Source of the DNA: Stenotrophomonas nematodicola
GTDB taxonomy: Bacteria; Pseudomonadota; Gammaproteobacteria; Xanthomonadales; Xanthomonadaceae
Direction: 5' to 3'
Assembly (NCBI RefSeq): GCF_009467805.1
Contig: NZ_WIAY01000005.1
Span: 1-64,000 of the forward strand
DNA: 64,000 nt
In this document: positions 19,598 to 27,874 of the stretch, one piece after another
Numbering within the stretch: the first letter of the stretch is position 1
Layout: every line of letters starts with the position of its first letter
The notes under the pieces: model-generated
The model's input: only the letters and a program-made list of their open reading frames with translations
What the model was told of the DNA's origin: nothing
Database searches by the model: none
Translations under genes and position numbers: made by a program

Positions 19598-19626
19598 ATC
19601 TTTGCACGCGCCCGGGGCGGGTGCAA
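19598..19626 (-). promoter_or_regulatory. Predicted promoter of the arg leader and operon
   Basis: On the minus strand TTGCAC (19626-19621) and AAAGAT (19603-19598) are separated by exactly 17 bases. Transcription would begin near 19591, two bases before the leader ORF's ATG. The -35 is good and the -10 moderate. No convincing ArgR box was recognised nearby. Confidence 0.5.
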
Positions 19627-19680
19627 GGCCTGAATGGAACATGCAGATCAGCGTAGCGAACGAGGCGGCTTCCGGGCCGG

Positions 19681-20238
19681 TCACGGATTGGCCGGCCCGC
19701 CCTGCTCGGCCGCCACCCACGGGGTGATGGACACGCGGATCTTCAGGCGGTTGCCGGGATCGTCGGGGAGGCGGGAGCGGTACTTGGTGCCCTTGTAGAC
19801 GTAATCCACGTCATAGGCGATGGGCCGGCGGAATTCCCGGCCGACCGGGATGATCCGGCAGTCGCGGGTCAGCAGCGGGCCGTTGTTGGCCGGCGGCGCC
19901 TCGACCACGGGCATTTCCTCCTCGCTGCCGTCTTCACGGCGGAAGATCGAGCGCACCGAGTCCATGAAGCGGCCAAAGCGGCCCTTTTCTTCCTGCGGTT
20001 CTTCGCCGGTCACGTTGACCGGGGCCAGGGTCCGGGTGGACACCGGCTCGCAGTGTTCTTCCGTGCGGGTGGCCCGCAGCGTCTGGAACACGGGCTCGAC
20101 GTTGAGCACCTGCGCGTAGTCGAACTTCACGTTCTCGACGATCACCACCCGGTTGCGGGCCTCACCGTCCTGGGCGCGCACCCCGAAGGCGGCACTTGCG
20201 AGCAGACAGGCCAGCGTCAACAACGAAGCGGATTTCAT
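19681..20238 (-). CDS. Secreted protein of unknown function
   Basis: A 185-residue protein with a clear signal peptide (MKSASLLTLACLLASAAFGVRA, cleavage likely after Ala-Gln). The mature part begins with VVIVENVKFDYAQVLNVEPV, a strand-rich segment like those before the glycine zipper of 17-kDa surface antigens, but no glycine zipper follows. A central charged stretch (GRFGRFMDSVRSIFRRED) and two cysteines (EEHCEP, TRDCRI) that could form a disulfide are present. The end is a conserved-looking YKGTKYRSRLPDDPGNRLKI. An in-frame longer start exists but lacks a signal peptide. Function not recognised; periplasmic or outer-membrane location inferred. Confidence 0.75.
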   Translation of the reverse strand: MKSASLLTLACLLASAAFGVRAQDGEARNRVVIVENVKFDYAQVLNVEPVFQTLRATRTEEHCEPVSTRTLAPVNVTGEEPQEEKGRFGRFMDSVRSIFRREDGSEEEMPVVEAPPANNGPLLTRDCRIIPVGREFRRPIAYDVDYVYKGTKYRSRLPDDPGNRLKIRVSITPWVAAEQGGPANP

Positions 20239-20460
20239 TGGCAACAGGTAAGAGGACAAGGGGGATAGTTTAGGCAGTGCCAGGCACAAGGGGCTGAACA
20301 TTACCCTTCCGTAACGTTTCTGCCCATAGGCAGGCCGCGCCCGCCCCCCGGCCAGGGACGCCATGCCGGCCCTGCGGGGCCGCCGGACGGCCCGGCGCTG
20401 GGCGCCGTTGTGATCTAAAATCGACCGCTTGCCCCCCACCCATCCCCCACCACGGCCACC

Positions 20461-21873
20461 ATGACCCTGCGACTGCACAACACCCTGACACGCCAGCTCG
20501 AAACGTTCCAACCGCTCGATCCGGCCTGTCCGACCCTGTATGTCTGCGGTCCCACGGTCTACAACTATGTCCACATCGGCAACGCCCGTGGCCCGGTGGT
20601 GTTCGGGGTGCTGGCCGATCTGCTGCGACGCCGTTTCGGCGCCCTGCGCTACGCGCGGAACATCACCGACGTGGACGACAAGATCAACACGGCCGCGCGG
20701 GACCAGAATGTGCCGATTTCGGCAATCACCGATCGTTTCGCCGCCGCGTACCGTGAGGACATGGCCGCACTTGGCGTGGTTCCGCCGGACATCGAGCCGG
20801 AAGCCACTGCGCACATCCCGCAGATCATTGAAATGATCGAACAGCTGATCGAGGCCGGGCATGCCTACGCCGCCGAAGGCCATGTGCTGTTCGCCGTGGG
20901 AACCTATGCCGATTACGGCAAACTCTCACGGCGCGATCCCGACGAGATGCTCGCCGGCGCGCGCGTGGACGTGGCCCCGTACAAGCGCGACCCGGGCGAC
21001 TTCGTCCTGTGGAAGCCGTCCTCCGAGGACCTGCCCGGCTGGGCATCCCCCTGGGGCCGCGGCCGTCCGGGCTGGCACATCGAGTGCTCGGCGATGGCCG
21101 CCGCGCACCTGGGCCCGACCATCGACATCCACGCCGGCGGCGTCGACCTGCAGTTCCCGCACCACGAGAACGAGATCGCGCAGAGCGAGTGCGCGCACGG
21201 CGGGCAGACCTTCGCCCGCTTCTGGCTGCACAACGGCATGCTCAACTTCGGCGGCGCCAAGATGAGCAAGTCGATCGGCAACATCGAACGCGTGCACGAT
21301 CTGGTCCGCGCGCATGCGCCCGAGGCGCTGCGGTATGCGCTGCTGTCGGCCCACTACCGGCAGCCGCTGGACTGGTCCGATGCGTTGATCGAGCAGTCCG
21401 CACGCACGCTGGATGGCCTGTACGGCGCACTTCGCGAGGTCGAGGCGGTAGCGGCCACGGCACGCATTCCCGAGGCGATCGAAGCGGTGCTCGACGAGGA
21501 TCTCAACACGCCGCGCGCCTTGGCGTTGCTGTCGGAACTGGCCAGGAAGCTGCGCCACGCCTCGGCCTCGGCCGGCGGCCCGGACCATCCGCGCGAGGGC
21601 GCCACGCTGGCCGAACTGGTCGACCTGAAGAGCCAGTTGCTCGGCGCCGGCAAGGCGCTGGGGCTGCTGCAGCAGGCCCCGTCCGCGTGGTTCGGCAGCC
21701 AGGCCACCGACAGCGACGAGGGCGCGCGCATCCAGGCGCTGATCGATGAGCGCACGGCCGCCAAGCAGGCGCGCGATTTCGCCCGCGCCGATTCGATCCG
21801 CGATGCGCTGGCGGCCGAAGGTATCGCCCTGGAAGACACCGCGCAGGGCGTGCGCTGGGTGCGCAAGCGCTGA
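20461..21873 (+). CDS. cysS: Cysteinyl-tRNA synthetase
   Basis: A 470-residue class I synthetase charging tRNA-Cys. The HIGH motif is [13 protein letters not shown] and the KMSKS motif is AKMSKSIGN. Zinc ligands are visible in [25 protein letters not shown] and [15 protein letters not shown]. The C-terminal anticodon domain ends [21 protein letters not shown], typical of the family. A -10-like TAAAAT lies at 20416-20421, but a matching -35 is weak. sufE, another cysteine-using gene, follows after 135 bases. Confidence 0.97.
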   Translation: MTLRLHNTLTRQLETFQPLDPACPTLYVCGPTVYNYVHIGNARGPVVFGVLADLLRRRFGALRYARNITDVDDKINTAARDQNVPISAITDRFAAAYREDMAALGVVPPDIEPEATAHIPQIIEMIEQLIEAGHAYAAEGHVLFAVGTYADYGKLSRRDPDEMLAGARVDVAPYKRDPGDFVLWKPSSEDLPGWASPWGRGRPGWHIECSAMAAAHLGPTIDIHAGGVDLQFPHHENEIAQSECAHGGQTFARFWLHNGMLNFGGAKMSKSIGNIERVHDLVRAHAPEALRYALLSAHYRQPLDWSDALIEQSARTLDGLYGALREVEAVAATARIPEAIEAVLDEDLNTPRALALLSELARKLRHASASAGGPDHPREGATLAELVDLKSQLLGAGKALGLLQQAPSAWFGSQATDSDEGARIQALIDERTAAKQARDFARADSIRDALAAEGIALEDTAQGVRWVRKR

Positions 21874-22008
21874 GGGCCCGCCCAGCCACTGACCTGCCCG
21901 GCCCCGGCGTCGGGCGCCCTGACACAGTCCCGGCCACGGATGGCCGGGTGCTTCCCCCGAACCATCACGGCCCGACCACGGAAGGCGCATACCGGCCCGG
22001 AGTCCCCC

Positions 22009-22458
22009 ATGACCACCGTTTCCCCGTTCCCGCTCGAACCCACCGCCGCCGACGCGCAGGCGGCCATCGCCGATGAGTTCGCCTTTTTTGGCGACTGGTC
22101 CGAACGCTACCAGTACCTGATCGACCTGGGGCGCAAGCTGCCGGCCTTCCCTGAGGAGTGGAAGACCGAGCAGCACCGTCTGCTCGGCTGCCAGTCGATG
22201 GTGTGGATCGTGCCGGAAGGCAATGCGCAGTCGCTGCGCTTCCACGCCATCAGCGATTCGGCGATCGTGTCCGGGCTGATCTACCTGGCGCTGCGGGTGT
22301 ACTCGGGCCGGTCGGCCGAGGAAATCCTGGCCACCGAGCCGACCTACATCCAGGACATCGGCCTGTCGCGCCATCTGTCGCCGACGCGCAGCAACGGCGT
22401 GGCGGCCATGCTGGCCTTCATCCGCGATACCGCACAGTCGCAGTCCGCGCAGTCGTGA
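22009..22458 (+). CDS. sufE: SufE family cysteine desulfuration protein
   Basis: A 149-residue sulfur acceptor for a SufS/CsdA-type cysteine desulfurase. The active-site Cys61 sits in the conserved loop HRLLGCQSMVWI. The preceding FGDWSERYQYLIDLGRKLP and the later GLIYLALRVYSGRSAEEIL are standard SufE/CsdE segments. No suf operon is nearby, so it could be the CsdE-like member; sequence alone does not settle this. Its TGA overlaps the GTG start of the next gene (GTGA). Confidence 0.92.
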   Translation: MTTVSPFPLEPTAADAQAAIADEFAFFGDWSERYQYLIDLGRKLPAFPEEWKTEQHRLLGCQSMVWIVPEGNAQSLRFHAISDSAIVSGLIYLALRVYSGRSAEEILATEPTYIQDIGLSRHLSPTRSNGVAAMLAFIRDTAQSQSAQS

Positions 22459-23708
22459 GTGCCGACGCCCCGTCCGACACAGGCGACAGCGCGCTCAGCC
22501 TGTTGTCCCGCCCCGGCTTCTCGCTGCTGCTGGCCTATCGCATCTGCGCGATGCTGTCCTACCAGATCGTGGCGGTCACGGTCGGGTGGCACATCTATGA
22601 AGTAACCCGCAATCCGTTCTCGCTGGGATTGGTCGGACTGGCCGAGGTGCTGCCATTCTTCTGCGTGGCACCGTTCGCCGGCTATCTGGTCGATCACCTG
22701 CCGCGCCGCCGGCTGGGCATGGTGGCAGCCAGCGGGCTGGTGCTGACGGCGGTGGTGCTGACCGCGGTGGCGCAGGGCTGGCTGCCGTTCCACGGGGTGT
22801 GGCCGATCTATGCGGCGATCGCGATGACGGGGATGGTGCGCGCGTTTCTGTCGCCGATCTACAACGCGCTGTTCGCGCGGGTGCTCGAGCGCCAGCAGTA
22901 CGCGCGCGGCGCGGGTCTGGGGGCGGTAGTGTTCCAGGCCGGCATGGTGGCCGGGCCGGCGCTGGGCGGGCTGCTGGTCGCCTGGGGCGGCAAGGGCGTG
23001 GCCTACGGCGTGGCGGTAGGCGTGGCGGCGGTCGCGGTGGGCTGTCTGGCCGTGCTGCGCGTGTCCGAGCCGGTGCACAGCGGTCCGGCCGCACCGATCT
23101 TCAAGAGCATCGCCGAGGGCGGCCGCTTCGTGCTGGGCAACCGGATCATGGTCGGGGCGATGGCGCTGGACATGTTCTCGGTGCTGCTCGGCGGCGTGGT
23201 GGCGATGCTGCCGGCGTTCCTGCACGAGATCCTGCACCACGGTCCGGAGGGCCTGGGCATCCTGCGCGCGGCGCCGGCACTGGGCTCGGTGTGCGTGGGG
23301 CTGTGGCTGGCCCGCCGGCCGCTGCAGCGCAACGCCGGCCGCGTGCTGCTGTTCGCGGTGGCCGGGTTCGGGCTGTGCGTGATCGGGTTCGGGCTGTCGC
23401 ACAGCTTCTGGCTGTCGGCGGTGATCCTGCTGTTCTACGGTGCCTTCGACGGCGTGTCGGTGGTGATCCGTTCGACCATCCTGCAGTTGGCCACGCCGGA
23501 AGAAATGCGTGGACGGGTATCGTCGATCAACGGCATCTTCATCAGTTCGTCCAACGAGCTGGGCGCGTTCTATGCGGGCACGATGGCCAAGCTGCTCGGT
23601 CTGGTGCCGGCGGTGGTGCTGGGTGGTTTCGCGGTGCTGAGCGTGGCCGGCATTACTGCCTGGAAGAACCCCACCCTGCGCCGCCTGAACCTGCGCGACC
23701 TGCACTGA
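22455..23708 (+). CDS. MFS transporter, EntS-like exporter
   Basis: A 417-residue major facilitator with about twelve helices. The first helix begins after LSRPGFSLLLAYRICAMLSY and is followed by VTVGWHIYEVTRNPFSLGLVG and the loop DHLPRRRLGM, the pattern of the DHA3/EntS branch that includes enterobactin exporters and uncharacterised relatives. The GTG at 22455 overlaps the sufE stop (GTGA), indicating coupling. No siderophore genes are near, so the substrate is unknown. A bidirectional terminator follows at 23803-23836. Confidence 0.85.
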   Translation: MSADAPSDTGDSALSLLSRPGFSLLLAYRICAMLSYQIVAVTVGWHIYEVTRNPFSLGLVGLAEVLPFFCVAPFAGYLVDHLPRRRLGMVAASGLVLTAVVLTAVAQGWLPFHGVWPIYAAIAMTGMVRAFLSPIYNALFARVLERQQYARGAGLGAVVFQAGMVAGPALGGLLVAWGGKGVAYGVAVGVAAVAVGCLAVLRVSEPVHSGPAAPIFKSIAEGGRFVLGNRIMVGAMALDMFSVLLGGVVAMLPAFLHEILHHGPEGLGILRAAPALGSVCVGLWLARRPLQRNAGRVLLFAVAGFGLCVIGFGLSHSFWLSAVILLFYGAFDGVSVVIRSTILQLATPEEMRGRVSSINGIFISSSNELGAFYAGTMAKLLGLVPAVVLGGFAVLSVAGITAWKNPTLRRLNLRDLH

Positions 23709-23750
23709 CCGGGAGCGGCCTGCCAGGACGGTCGGCCGCCGGCGGTGGCA

Positions 23751-23774
23751 GGTACCGACCGTTGGTCGGCTGCC
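23751..23774. repeat. SMAG-like palindrome after MFS gene
   Basis: CCGACC-GTT-GGTCGG, a perfect six-base stem with a three-base loop, in the context GGTA...GGCTGCC typical of the GTAG repeats. It lies between the MFS stop and the terminator. Confidence 0.6.
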
Positions 23775-23802
23775 TGTGCAGCAGAGCGCCGAAATTCCGC
23801 GG

Positions 23803-23836
23803 ATCAAAAAAAACCCGGCCGAGGCCGGGTTTTTGA
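23803..23836. terminator. Bidirectional terminator between MFS gene and dksA
   Basis: A run of eight A, then CCCGGCC-GA-GGCCGGG, then five T. The A and T runs flank the stem on both strands, so it can end the plus-strand MFS transcript and the convergent dksA transcript. Confidence 0.9.
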
Positions 23837-23858
23837 TTGCGTCGCGACCGATCGGCGA

Positions 23859-25109
23859 TCAGTCGCCCTGCTGCTTCTGCAGGTGCTCCCAACGCTCCTG
23901 GGCGTCGATGGTGCGCTCTGCAGTCAGACGCGCTTCCAGACGATCCAGGCCGATCTCTTCGCCGGTGTCCACGCAGTAGCCGTAGTCACCGTCTTCCAGG
24001 CGCTTCAGGGTGCTGTTGATCTTGCCGATCAGCTTGCGGTAACGATCACGGGTACGCAGTTCCAGCGAGTTCTCGGTCTCGCGGGTGGCACGCTCGGCCT
24101 CATCGCCGATATCACGCACTTCCTCCTGCAGATTCGCGATGGTCTGCTTGGATTCCTCGACCAGATCATTGCGCCAGTGCTGCAGGCGCTGGCGGAAATA
24201 CTCCAGCTGCAGCGGATTCATGTATTCCTCTTCCGCGCTCGGCTTGTAACCGTCGGGCAGGATCGGACGACCGGTGGCTTCGTCAGTCTTGTATTCCACC
24301 ACCTTCACCTTGGTGCGCGGGGCCGGGGCGGCCGAACGCGCTGCCACGGCAACGGCGACCTTGCCGACCGGACGGGACACGGGCTTGGGGGCGGACTCGG
24401 ACTTGGCGGGGGTTTTTGCAGGCGATTTCGAAACGGGCACGGGATTCTTGTTTTGCGGGGCTTTCGAGGCGGGGGACGCTGCTACCGGCGCCGGCGCAGG
24501 CGCCGGAGGGGTGGCAGGCGTGACCGCGGACTTGGCCGGGACAGACTTGGCCGGCGCCGGCGATGCCGGCTTCGGTGCGGACTTGACTACAGGTGCTGCG
24601 GCCGGCTTGGCGGCCGGCTTGGTTGCCACGGGCTTGCTGGCGATCTTGCTTGCCTTCACCGGCTTGGCCGGCGGCTGTTTGGCCGCGACCTTCTTCACCG
24701 GTGCAGGCTTGGCGGCCGGCTTGACAGCCACCGGCTTCACCGTCTTCTTTGCCACGGTCTTGCTGGCGGCGGCCTTCTTCACCGGCGCCTTGGCGACCGG
24801 CTTGGCCACAGCCGTCTTCCCGGCCGTGGCCTTCTTGGGCGCCGCCTTGGCGGGCGCGACCTTCTTCGCGGCTGCCTTCTTGACCACGGGCGCCTTGGTG
24901 GCGGTCTTCTTGGCCGCCTTGGCCGGGGTCTTGCCGGTGGATTTCGTTGCGGGTGCCGTCCTGGCCGCCGGTTGTTTGGATGCAGGCTTGCCGGCCGGCT
25001 TGGCGGCCGGCTTCTTGGCAACGGACTTGGCCGCCAACTTCGTTACAACAGGCTTGGCGGTTTTCTTGGCGGCCTTGACGGCCTTCTTTGCAGTTTTTTT
25101 AGCAGCCAC
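23859..25109 (-). CDS. dksA: DksA-family RNA polymerase-binding regulator with long histone-like N-terminus
   Basis: A 416-residue protein. Residues 1 to about 270 are almost entirely Lys, Ala, Pro, Val and Thr (repeats such as KKTAKKAVKAAKKTAKP), like bacterial histone H1-type tails. The DksA domain follows, from EEYMNPLQLEYFRQRL, through the coiled coil (DIGDEAERATRETENSLELR) to GYCVDTGEEIGLDRLEAR. DksA enters the RNA polymerase secondary channel and acts with ppGpp at stress-controlled promoters; tip residues correspond to Asp71, a Glu at 74 and Ala76. The zinc finger keeps only one of four cysteines (CVDT and TIDA replace the two CxxC pairs). The normal family length is about 150 residues. 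The basic extension may bind DNA or RNA; this is inference. Confidence 0.9.
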   Translation of the reverse strand: MAAKKTAKKAVKAAKKTAKPVVTKLAAKSVAKKPAAKPAGKPASKQPAARTAPATKSTGKTPAKAAKKTATKAPVVKKAAAKKVAPAKAAPKKATAGKTAVAKPVAKAPVKKAAASKTVAKKTVKPVAVKPAAKPAPVKKVAAKQPPAKPVKASKIASKPVATKPAAKPAAAPVVKSAPKPASPAPAKSVPAKSAVTPATPPAPAPAPVAASPASKAPQNKNPVPVSKSPAKTPAKSESAPKPVSRPVGKVAVAVAARSAAPAPRTKVKVVEYKTDEATGRPILPDGYKPSAEEEYMNPLQLEYFRQRLQHWRNDLVEESKQTIANLQEEVRDIGDEAERATRETENSLELRTRDRYRKLIGKINSTLKRLEDGDYGYCVDTGEEIGLDRLEARLTAERTIDAQERWEHLQKQQGD

Positions 25110-25381
25110 GAAACGCTCTTCCTTGGATTCCCCGGGGCCCGGGAAAGCGGGCCTTTATAGCCTACCCGACCAGCAGCAGCAACCACACCGCCTACTCCGT
25201 TCAGCCCCGGAGTCGCAAGGGGTGAAGCCGGCCTGCCCGCTGGGCGGACCGGCTCGCGCAGTTCGGCACCTGACCCGGTGATGCCACCGGGGCGGCCCGC
25301 CACGCGCGTGGGCGTGAGCGGGTCCAACGCCCCATCCTGCGACAAATGCGGCCTTCATGCCAACTGCTCTAAGATGGCGGG

Positions 25382-25636
25382 GTGATCTCGCGCCTGCTCA
25401 TTGCCCTGCTGCGCTTCTACAAGCGCTTCATCAGCCCGCTGCTGGGGCCGCGCTGCCGCTTCGTGCCCAGTTGTTCTGAATACGCCATGCAAGCCATCGC
25501 CCTGCATGGCCCCGCGCGCGGCAGCTGGCTCGCCGCCCGCCGGCTCGGTCGCTGCCATCCCTTCCATCCCGGTGGCGTGGACGAGGTGCCGCCGCGCGCC
25601 CCGCACGCCGCTTGCCGCTGCACAGGAAAACACTGA
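25382..25636 (+). CDS. yidD: Membrane protein insertion efficiency factor YidD
   Basis: An 84-residue protein with GTG start at 25382. It carries the family core [27 protein letters not shown] and the later [17 protein letters not shown]. YidD acts at the inner membrane with YidC. In most genomes it lies between rnpA and yidC; here it stands alone before the dihydroorotase, whose ATG follows one base after its stop, so the two are likely cotranscribed. The downstream tail is short and Cys-containing. Confidence 0.93.
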   Translation: MISRLLIALLRFYKRFISPLLGPRCRFVPSCSEYAMQAIALHGPARGSWLAARRLGRCHPFHPGGVDEVPPRAPHAACRCTGKH

Positions 25637-25637
25637 A

Positions 25638-26984
25638 ATGTCCTCCACGCTCATCGTCAACGCCCGCCTGGTCAACGAAGGTCGCATCACCGACGGCGAC
25701 CTGCGCATCGAAAACGGCCGCATCGCGCAGATCGGCACCGGCCTGGAGGCGCGCCCGGGCGAGACCGTGGTCGACGCCGCCGGGCGCTGGCTGCTGCCGG
25801 GCATGATCGATGACCAAGTGCACTTCCGCGAACCGGGCCTGACCCACAAGGGTGATATCGCCACGGAATCGGCGGCGGCCGTGGCCGGTGGCCTGACCAG
25901 CTTCATGGACATGCCCAACACCAATCCGCCGACGCTCAATGCAGCGGTCCTGCAGGCCAAATACGACGCTGCCGCCGGCCGCGCACGCGCCAACTACGGC
26001 TTCTACATGGGCGCCAGCAACGACAACCTGGCCGACATCAAGGTGGTGGACCCGAAGCAATCGCCGGGCATCAAGGTGTTCATGGGCGCCTCCACCGGGA
26101 ACATGCTGGTGGACAACCCGGAGACGCTGGACGCGATCTTCAAGTACGCCCCCACGCCGATCATCACGCACTGCGAAGACACCCCGATGATCGACGCCAA
26201 GGCGAAGGAATACGCCGAGAAATACGGCGACGCGCTGAGCGCGGAACAGCACCCGGATATCCGCTCGCGCGAGGCCTGCCTGAAGTCGTCGGAGCTGGCG
26301 GTGGCGCTGGCGAAGAAGCACGGCACCCGCCTGCACGTGCTGCACATCTCCACCGCCGATGAGCTGAAGCTGTTCGAGAAGGGTCCACTGATCCGCGCCG
26401 ACGGCAGCCGCAAGCAGATCACGGCCGAAACCTGCATCCACTTCCTGCGCTTCGACCGCAGCGATTACGCGCGGCTGGGCAATCTGATCAAGTGCAACCC
26501 GGCAATCAAGGACGCCAGCGACCGCGAGGCCCTGACCCGCGCGGTGGCCGAGGACGTCATTGACGTACTGGCCACCGACCATGCCCCGCACACCTGGGAA
26601 GAGAAGCAGAAGCCGTATGCGCAGGCGCCGTCCGGCCTGCCGCTGGTGCAGTACGCGCTGGTGGCCGCGCTGGAGCTGGTGCACGAAGGCAAGCTGGAGA
26701 TCACCCAGGTGGTGCAGAAGTTCGCGCACGCCCCGGCGCAGCTGTTCGACGTGAGCCAGCGCGGCTATCTGCGCGAGGGCTATTTCGCCGATCTGGTGCT
26801 GGTCGAAGACGTGCCGTTCACGGTGAAGCGCGAGGACGTGCTGTCCAAGTGCGGCTGGTCGCCGTTCGAGGGCATGACCTTCCGCTCGCGCATCGCCTCG
26901 ACCTGGGTCAACGGCCAGCTTGCGTGGGACGGCGAGCGGCTGGTCGGGTCGCCGAACGGCCAGCGCATGAGCTTCGACCGCTGA
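25638..26984 (+). CDS. pyrC: Dihydroorotase (class I type)
   Basis: A 448-residue amidohydrolase that closes carbamoyl aspartate to dihydroorotate in pyrimidine synthesis. Metal and active-site motifs are DDQVHFREPGLTHKG, the carboxylated-lysine region GIKVFMGAST, ITHCEDTPMI, LHVLHIST and ATDHAPHTWEEK. The HFR motif is typical of the longer dihydroorotases rather than allantoinase. The ATG lies just after the yidD stop, and the stop overlaps the next gene as TGATG. Related hydantoinase-like activities cannot be excluded by sequence, but dihydroorotase is most likely. Confidence 0.9.
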   Translation: MSSTLIVNARLVNEGRITDGDLRIENGRIAQIGTGLEARPGETVVDAAGRWLLPGMIDDQVHFREPGLTHKGDIATESAAAVAGGLTSFMDMPNTNPPTLNAAVLQAKYDAAAGRARANYGFYMGASNDNLADIKVVDPKQSPGIKVFMGASTGNMLVDNPETLDAIFKYAPTPIITHCEDTPMIDAKAKEYAEKYGDALSAEQHPDIRSREACLKSSELAVALAKKHGTRLHVLHISTADELKLFEKGPLIRADGSRKQITAETCIHFLRFDRSDYARLGNLIKCNPAIKDASDREALTRAVAEDVIDVLATDHAPHTWEEKQKPYAQAPSGLPLVQYALVAALELVHEGKLEITQVVQKFAHAPAQLFDVSQRGYLREGYFADLVLVEDVPFTVKREDVLSKCGWSPFEGMTFRSRIASTWVNGQLAWDGERLVGSPNGQRMSFDR

Positions 26985-27829
26985 TGCGGGCGCGTCTGCT
27001 GGGCTGGAGCCTGCTTCTGGCGGGCGGGGCGACGCTGGGCGCCCTGCTGTTGCCCGTGGGCGCCCAGGCGCAGGCCGACACCCGCGTGGTGTTCCCGGCC
27101 AGCGCCTCGCAGGGTGCGATGGTGATCGGAAAGGTGCCCGCCGGCAGCTCGGTGCAGTACGGCGGCCGCACGCTGCGGGTAAGCGGCTACGGCAGTGTCG
27201 TGTTTGGCATCGGCCGCGACGAGAAGGGCCCACTGCAGGTGCAGGTGCGACGCCCGGACGGCGCCACCGAGACGGCCAGCATCGCGGTGACGCCGCGCGA
27301 CTGGCCGGTGGAGCGCGTCAACGGCGTCCCTCCCAAGACGGTCAACCCGCCGCCGGCGATTGCCGAGCGGATCAAACGCGAGCAGGCCCAGGTCACTGCT
27401 GCCCGCGCCCGCGACGACGACCGGACCGATTTCGCGCAGGCGTTCATCTGGCCGGTGCAGGGACGCATCAGCGGTCGCTTCGGCAACGCACGCGTCTACA
27501 ACGGGCAACCCGGCGCCGGGCATTCGGGCATGGATATCGCGGTGCCGACCGGCACGCCGGTGAAAGCACCGGCCGCTGGCGTGGTCACGTTTGCCGGGCC
27601 GGACCTGTACCTCACCGGTGGCACCCTGCTGCTTGATCACGGCTATGGGGTGAGCTCGAACTTCCTGCACCTGTCGCGCATCGACGTGAAGGTCGGCGAC
27701 CGGGTCGAACAGGGCCAGGTGATCGCCGCAGTCGGCGCCACCGGTCGTGCGACCGGGCCGCACCTGCACTGGGGCATGAACTGGTTCGATACCCGCATCG
27801 ATCCGCTGCTGGTGCTGGAGCGGCGCTGA
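26984..27829 (+). CDS. M23 family metallopeptidase
   Basis: A 281-residue secreted protein. The N-terminal signal sequence ends near GAQAQA. A domain with strand-rich sequence follows, and the LytM/M23 peptidase occupies about 165-275. Zinc ligands are in GHSGMDIAV (HxxxD) and PHLHWGMNWF (HxH), both intact, so it is probably catalytically active against peptidoglycan cross-links. The ATG overlaps the dihydroorotase stop (TGATG). A SMAG palindrome follows the stop. A divisome or cell-separation role is possible but not shown. Confidence 0.9.
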   Translation: MRARLLGWSLLLAGGATLGALLLPVGAQAQADTRVVFPASASQGAMVIGKVPAGSSVQYGGRTLRVSGYGSVVFGIGRDEKGPLQVQVRRPDGATETASIAVTPRDWPVERVNGVPPKTVNPPPAIAERIKREQAQVTAARARDDDRTDFAQAFIWPVQGRISGRFGNARVYNGQPGAGHSGMDIAVPTGTPVKAPAAGVVTFAGPDLYLTGGTLLLDHGYGVSSNFLHLSRIDVKVGDRVEQGQVIAAVGATGRATGPHLHWGMNWFDTRIDPLLVLERR

Positions 27830-27836
27830 CGAAGGC

Positions 27837-27857
27837 GTACCGACCCACGGTCGGTAC
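27837..27857. repeat. SMAG-like palindrome
   Basis: GTACCGACC-CAC-GGTCGGTAC, a perfect nine-base stem with a three-base loop, between the convergent M23 and squalene/phytoene-synthase-like genes. Confidence 0.65.
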
Positions 27858-27874
27858 CCACCCTGCCCCAGCGA

